A DNA stretch of 64,000 bases, taken from the NCBI GenBank assembly GCA_036785325.1, contig JAXIVH010000041.1:1240001-1304000 (forward strand). The letters are read 5' to 3'. Below the pieces are notes generated by a model. That model was not told the origin of the DNA. It saw nothing but the letters and a program-made list of their open reading frames with translations, and made no database searches. Origin of the DNA: Urophycis tenuis. Its lineage: Eukaryota > Chordata > Actinopteri > Gadiformes > Phycidae. The position numbers were made by a program, and so were the translations under genes. Below are positions 58,267 through 64,000 of the stretch, piece after piece (position 1 is the first letter of the stretch; each line of letters opens with the position of its first letter).

Positions 58267-59141
58267 AGGTTAAGGTTAGGGTAGATTTAGGGGTAGAGTT
58301 AGCAGTTAACCTTAACGTTAGGTTTGAAGTAAATGGGAGGGGTTGCGGTTAGGGTTAAGGTTAGGGCTGAGGTTAGGGTTAGGTATAAGGTTACGGTTTA
58401 GGGTTAAGGTTAGGGTTACGGTTAGGGCTAAGGTTAGGGCTAAGGTTAGAGTAAGGGTTAGGGTTAGCGTTACGGTTAGGGTAAGGTTAGGGTTAGGGTT
58501 AGAGGTTAGGGGTTAGGGGTTAGGGTTAAGATGAGGGCTGAGGTTAGGGTTAAGGTTAGGGCTGAGGTTAGGGTTAGGTTTAAGGTTAGGGATAAGGTTA
58601 GGGTTGGGGTTACGGCTGAGATTGGGGTTAAGGTTAGGGTTGAGGTTAGGGTTAGTGTTATGGATAAGGTTAGGTTAAGTGTTAGGGCCAAGGTTAGGGT
58701 TAAGGTTATGGTTAAGATTAGGGTTAGGGCTAGAATTAGGGTTAGGGCTAAGGTTAGGGTTAGGGTTATGGCTGAGGTTAGGGTTAAGGTTAGGTTTGAG
58801 GTTAGTGTTAAGGTTAGGGCCAAGGTTAGGGTTAGGGTTAAGGTTAGGGTTAGGGCTAAGGTTAGGGTTAGGGTTATGGCTGAGGCTAGGGTTAGGGCTA
58901 AAGTTAGGGCAAAGGTTAGAGTTAGGGTTAGAGTTAGGGTAGGGTTAGTGTTGGAGGTTAGGGTAGGCTTAGGGTTAGAGTTAGAGTAGGGGTTAGGGTT
59001 AGAGTTAGAGTAGGGGTTAGGGTTAGTGTTAAGGCTAAGGTTAGGGGTTGAGGTTAGTGTTAAGATTAGGGCCAAGGTAAGGGTTAGTGTTAGGGTTGAG
59101 TTAGGGTTAGGGCTAAGGTTAGGCCTATGGTTAGGGTTGGG
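58267..59141 (+). repeat. Degenerate TTAGGG tract, unit 12
   Basis: Unit 2 order with two small whole-repeat losses. Confidence 0.9.
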
Positions 59142-59767
59142 TTCGTTAGAGTTATCTCGATGACCCCCCCCCCACCTCATCCAACGACTCGGTAGTTGAA
59201 TAGGGGATCAAAGGCAGTTGCACTCGCCAATATCTAGTCATCCGCAGCTCTCTTTTCCCATATTACCAAGAATGAAGTAAAACGAAATGGTTATCTGTCT
59301 TGTTGTGATATAACCGCTGATTTGGAGATATAGACTTGTTTTTCCTTTTCCCAAAGGTTTTCTTTGTTCCAAGATGGAGGTCAATCTAGTTTGATTGAAG
59401 GTACTTCCAATGCATTGGTATATTTACTTATTTGAATAAAGACGAGTCACAGCTGGAGTGAGACTTTTCTTTTCCATTTCTATTTTAGTATAAACGTGCT
59501 ATCGAAATATTAGGACACGTCATCAGTAGTGGACCCTGGGATCATAGGGTGTTTCTGGCCATTGTCACTATACACCCTCACCCAAGGGAGGCCCCCCCGA
59601 GAGTGATCAATTCTCAAGGTGTGTCGTTTCCGAAATGGAATTGGTATTGGGTTTAAGCTTTTTTAGGAGTGATCATTTGTTGAGGTAACGTCGAGGTAAG
59701 TAAAGGTAAGTAAAACACTTTTTAGGATACATTGTTTTGGTTATGGAGAGGAGGGGGCACATACTTA

Positions 59768-60135
59768 CCCCCTGACCAGCACAAACCAGTTGTTAACACC
59801 GCTAGGTAGCCCTGGTTTGGCCAATCAGGGCCGGAGCTTGGTTCTTGTCCTCTGTTGGGTCCAGATGAACTAGCAGAAAACTGGGGTCACGAAGGACCGA
59901 GGCCAGCCGTGACAAAGCACTGCCTCCACGGTCCCCCAATGCAGCTATCCTCAGCGATGGGTGTCCAGACCTAGGAAAGACCAAGACCAGCCCCGACCAG
60001 CGGTGCCTTCCCAGTCGGTCCCAGGGTAGGAAAGGCCAAGGCCAGCCGCGACTAAGCACTGCCTCCCTGGCCCCTCCAGGACCCCATGCCGAACAGCCTG
60101 TTAATAACAATTCCTGTGCCCCATACACCGCGCGA
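59768..60135 (-). other. Exon-like block A, copy 12
   Basis: Reading at 59802-60128; peptide as copy 1, donor intact. Confidence 0.5.
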
Positions 60136-60220
60136 CTACAGAGATTGTGTAGGAAGTTGACCTTAGAGAAGACTCAATGGCTTACTTTCCTCACCCAAAA
60201 CAACAATTTCTTGGGGTAGT

Positions 60221-62023
60221 CTATTCTCGCCGTAGGTACTTCGGTAATGGGTTTTTTTGTGAAAAGTTTTCCGGATGAAATGCATGCTGGGTAATTGTCT
60301 TCTTCCTCCAATATGTCAAGTGTAGGTTAAGGTTAGGGTAGATTTAGGGGTAGAGTTAGCAGTTAACCTTAACGTTAGGTTTGAAGTAAATGGGAGGGGT
60401 TGCGGTTAGGGTTAAGGTTAGGGCTGAGGTTAGGGTTAGGTATAAGGTTACGGTTTAGGGTTAAGGTTAGGGTTAAGGTTAGGGTTACGGTTAGGGCTAA
60501 GGTTAGGGCTAAGGTTAGAGTAAGGGTTAGGGTTAGCGTTACGGTTAGGGTAAGGTTAGGGTTAGGGTTAGAGGTTAGGGGTTAGGGGTTAGGGTTCAGA
60601 TGAGGGCTGAGGTTAGGGTTAAGGTTAGGGCTGAGGTTAGGGTTAGGTTTAAGGTTAGGGATAAGGTTAGGGTTGGGGTTACGGCTGAGATTGGGGTTAA
60701 GGTTAGGGTTGAGGTTAGGGTTAGTGTTATGGATAAGGTTAGGTTAAGTGTTAGGGCCAAGGTTAGGGTTAAGGTTATGGTTAAGATTAGGGTTAGGGCT
60801 AGAATTAGGGTTAGGGCTAAGGTTAGGGTTAGGGTTATGGCTGAGGTTAGGGTTAAGGATAGGTTTGAGGTTAGTGTTAAGGTTAGGGCCAAGGTTAGGG
60901 TTAGGGTTAAGGTTAGGGTTAGGGCTAAGGTTAGGGTTAGGGTTATGGCTGAGGCTAGGGTTAGGGCTAAAGTTAGGGCAAAGGTTAGAGTTAGGGTTAG
61001 CGTTAGAGTTAGGGTAGGGTTAGTGTTGGAGGTTAGGGTAGGCTTAGGGTTAGAGTTAGAGTAGGGGTTAGGGTTAGAGTTAGAGTAGGGGTTAGGGTTA
61101 GTGTTAAGGCTAAGGTTAGGGGTTGAGGTTAGTGTTAAGATTAGGGCCAAGGTAAGGGTTAGTGTTAGGGTTGAGTTAGGGTTAGGGCTAAGGTTAGGCC
61201 TATGGTTAGGGTTGGGGTTGAGGTTATCCCTAGGGTTAGAGTTAGAGCTAGAGATTGAGGAAGGTAGAGTCAAGGTGAGACAGTCTGTACGGACTGAACT
61301 CACCCCCGCCGGATCGGGCTAGTACACTCTATCTCCCCCAACTCCCTCATTTCCATGAGGGAAGACAGGGGAGAAGAGATGGGAGGAGTATATATATTTA
61401 ATATATATTTTTTTAGTAAATAAATACATCGAGAGACTCACCGCTGGAGTGGGTTTTAATCTTTGTATTCAAGGTTGTTCCTCCTCTTTTGATTCCTCGC
61501 TGGTGGTGCGTCGTCTCCACCTAGTGGTCGTTTTGTGAAGAAGAGTTATAGAAATAGAAATAGAAATACTCTATTGTTCCCAGGTTGGGAAATTGCATTA
61601 ATAGGTAAGTAATAATAAAAATAACAATAATAATAGGTAATTGCAATAGTTGGTAAGGTAATCTATATTTCATTTATTTATTTATATTTGTATATTTATT
61701 TAGTCTATTTATTTATTCATTTTTGTTTATTTATTTATTTAGATAAAGAGGATCACAGCTGGAGTGAGTTTTTAGTCTTTGTGTTAAAGGCTGGTTGCCT
61801 TCTTTTGATTCTTCAGTGGTGGTCCATCGCCTCCATCTAGTGGTCGTTTTGTGAATAACAGTTGGTAAGGTAATATAAATGGGTTGTGTAGAGAGCCCGT
61901 TCTTTCGATGGCCCTGGCTCGGTTAGGTTCGTTAGAGTTATCTCGATGACCCCCCCCCCACCTCATCCAACGACTCGGTTGTTGAATAGGGGATCAAAGG
62001 CAGTTGCACTCGCCAATATCAAG
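60221..62023 (+). repeat. T unit 13 (long form, joins satellite)
   Basis: Stem-loops from 61274. This is the fourth example of the CCAATATCAAG join to satellite. Confidence 0.9.
60333..61252 (+). repeat. Degenerate TTAGGG tract, unit 13
   Basis: Unit 1 order with a few substitutions. Confidence 0.9.
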
Positions 62024-62564
62024 CTTAGATTTCCCCGCTTATAATGAGCCCATCCCCAAGCAATTTGGTTGCTCAGAGACAAAACTGTGTCAGGTTGACT
62101 GAAGTCTACCCAGCAGCTAAAAACATACCTTCAACGTTTCAATTAACATCAATCTTTCCTTACAGATCACAAATTAATTAGCTTAGTATTTCAACGACCA
62201 ATGAGTCAATATAGTCTTGCCATACGCCGTTGGAAAGCTTAGATTTCCCCGCTTAAAATGAGCCCATCCGCGAGCAGTCTGCTTGCTCACAGACAAAACT
62301 GCGTCAGATTGACTGAAGTCTACCCAGCAGCTAAAAACATACCTTCAACGTTTCAATTAAGATCAATCTTTCAATAAAGAACATAAATTAATTAGCTTAG
62401 TATTTCAACGACCCATGACTCAATATAGTCTTGCCATACGCCGTTGGGAACCTTAGATTTCCCCGCTTAAAATGAGCCCATCCCCGAGCAGTTTGGTTGC
62501 TCACAGACAAAACTGCGTCAGGTTCACTGAAGTCTACCCAGCAGCTAAAAACATACCTTCAACT
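62024..62564 (+). repeat. 214-bp satellite, array 11
   Basis: Same two and a half monomers as arrays 1, 8 and 9. Confidence 0.9.
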
Positions 62565-62818
62565 TTTCAATTCACGCGTTTTTTTTGTAATACCTGTAGC
62601 TATGATAAAGGACACATGTTTTGGCCTGTTTTATTATTCATAGTTGGCTTAACAGTAATAGAATATTATTATATGCTATAAGTGACCAGACGTCCGAGAT
62701 CAAAACTGGGAGCATAATCCCCGAGAAGGGGGAAAAAAAGGGTCAGCTATGTTTAAGTATATATATATATGTGTGTGTATATATAAGTGTGTGTGTGTGT
62801 GTGTATATATGCGCCTGC

Positions 62819-62881
<63 letters not shown>

Positions 62882-63590
62882 AATCACTTACTTGGAACGG
62901 CATGATCCCATATCGCTGTGAAGGGATGGCGTTAACCAGGTGGGCGTGCAACCCCTCGAGAGAGTTGCTGCCTCGCCGGCACTTGTACTTGTTCAGCCGG
63001 ATGCAGTTCTTCACAACCACCTTCACAGAGACATACAGCTGTATGCCAGGGGGGTCCTGTAACACACAACCTATTGCAAGGTCCTCATTTATGCTGGTGT
63101 CATTTTGAAATGTTACCATATACAAGTTTGAATGGTTTTGACACACGATGACTGCAGAGACAGCTGCAGGATGGCCCACGAAGCAGGACGGAGGGGGCCT
63201 GTGGCTGTGCGGGGAGGACCAGCGGTATGGGTGCTGCCGACACAGGGGGCGGGCGGGCCACAGGCTGATGCAGCAGGAGGCCTCGGCTGGAGGCGGGTGG
63301 GCGCAGGAGGCTTCGGCCGGGTGGAGGACGACAACGCAGTGGGCTGAACGGGCCGGTTGGTGGGAGTCACAGGCTCTGGCTCATCAACAAATAACCTGGA
63401 AATATAAAATACACACGTGATCAGTATTGATATTGATATCTTTTATAAGAACACTGTTCATACCGTTTAGACTTTTTATACAACTGTTTATACAATGTCC
63501 ATACTGTTTATTTATTAATGTTTATCACTGAAAAATAAAGGTGACTTGGTATGACTTGTGTGCTATTTTCTTTCCACAGCCAACAGAACA
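62565..63590. repeat. Insert with block B, copy 9
   Basis: Microsatellite at 62757-62878 with the TATATAAGTG marker of copies 5 and 6. Confidence 0.8.
62892..63395 (-). other. Exon-like block B, copy 9 (open sub-type)
   Basis: 504 bp, sub-type Q. The second frame is open to the GTAAGTGA donor. Confidence 0.5.
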
Positions 63591-63658
63591 CACATGAATC
63601 AGCTTATTATTTCGACGACCCATGGGCAAATATAGTCATGCCATACGTCGTTGGAAAG

Positions 63659-64000
63659 CTTAGATTTCCCCGTTTAAAATGAGCCCATCTCCGAGCAATT
63701 TGGTTGCTCACAGACAAATCTGCGTCAGGTTGACTGAAGTCTACACAGCAGCTAAAGACATACCTTCAACGTTTCAATTAACATCAATCTTTCCTTACAG
63801 AACACAAATTAATTAGCTTAGTATTTCAACGACCCTTTAGTGAATATAGTCTTGCCATACGCCGTTGGAAAGCTTAGATTTCCCCGCTTAAAATGAGCCC
63901 ATCCGCGAGCAGTCTGGTTGATCACAGACTAAACTGCGTCAGGTTGACTAAAGTCTACCCAGCAGCTAAAAACATACCTTCAACGTTTCAATTAACATCA
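63659..64000 (+). repeat. 214-bp satellite, array 12 (runs off the window)
   Basis: Monomer starts at 63659 and 63873; the array continues past the window edge. Confidence 0.9.

Larger units (their letters stand above)
58164..60220 (+). repeat. T unit 12 (short form)
   Basis: 2057 bp. The tract lacks a 12-bp repeat near 58400 and a further 6 bp near 58928. Confidence 0.9.

Noticed and set aside
8500..64000. Splice-acceptor-like TCTTTCCTTACAG on plus and donor-like AAGGTATGT on minus in most satellite monomers
   Set aside because: They lie on opposite strands and do not form a consistent exon or intron. AT-rich satellites often contain such matches.
1..64000. tRNA, 5S or other rRNA genes
   Set aside because: I looked for the conserved internal promoter and 5S motifs while reading and saw none. 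A covariance-model scan would settle it.

Overview
The window is repeat-dominated vertebrate DNA, most likely from a ray-finned (teleost) fish and from a subtelomeric or similar heterochromatic domain. The grounds are long degenerate TTAGGG tracts, (GT)n microsatellites, a 214-bp tandem satellite and two LINE families whose protein and 3'-tail style is typical of teleosts. I see no ordinary single-copy gene, rRNA or tRNA. The species and the distance to a real chromosome end cannot be read from the sequence.

The window is built from two repeat systems, with no inverted copy noticed. System 1 is a tandem unit (T unit). In order it holds a ~110-bp head, a ~0.9-kb degenerate TTAGGG tract, in 'long' units a 0.7-kb tail, a ~0.54-kb spacer, and a conserved exon-like block (block A, minus strand). 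Long units are ~2.78 kb; short units lack 710 bp and are ~2.07 kb. T units fill 1-8499, 26374-33231, 41923-53131 and 54983-62023. System 2 is a 214-bp satellite in which one monomer carries a ~0.95-kb insert made of a (GT)n microsatellite and a 504-bp exon-like block (block B, minus strand). It fills about 8500-25450, 33232-41922, 53132-54982 and 62024-64000. Block B occurs nine times, block A twelve times. The 34.8-41.9 kb stretch is about 33 satellite monomers without block B and shows higher-order periodicity.

Three retroelement insertions sit on this background. A 5'-truncated L2/CR1-like LINE lies at 6105-7945 in one long T unit. A full-length-looking RTE-like LINE lies at 21487-24866, with one open 1066-codon frame and a 12-bp target duplication, inside the insert carrying the sixth block B. 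A 57-bp LINE 3'-tail insertion lies at 26926-26982.

The most distinctive unique-looking stretch is 25450-26373, between the decayed edge of the satellite and the T units. It holds a CpG-rich cluster of three evenly spaced inverted CCAAT boxes after a CRE-like site, a CTCF-like motif, a ~29-bp minisatellite and then ~130 bp of nearly pure TTAGGG repeats reading rightwards. This order resembles a promoter for telomeric-repeat (TERRA-like) RNA. That is an inference from motif order, not a demonstrated function. Only the RTE ORF is a convincing protein-coding frame; blocks A and B look like amplified gene or exon fragments with good splice signals but unproven coding capacity.
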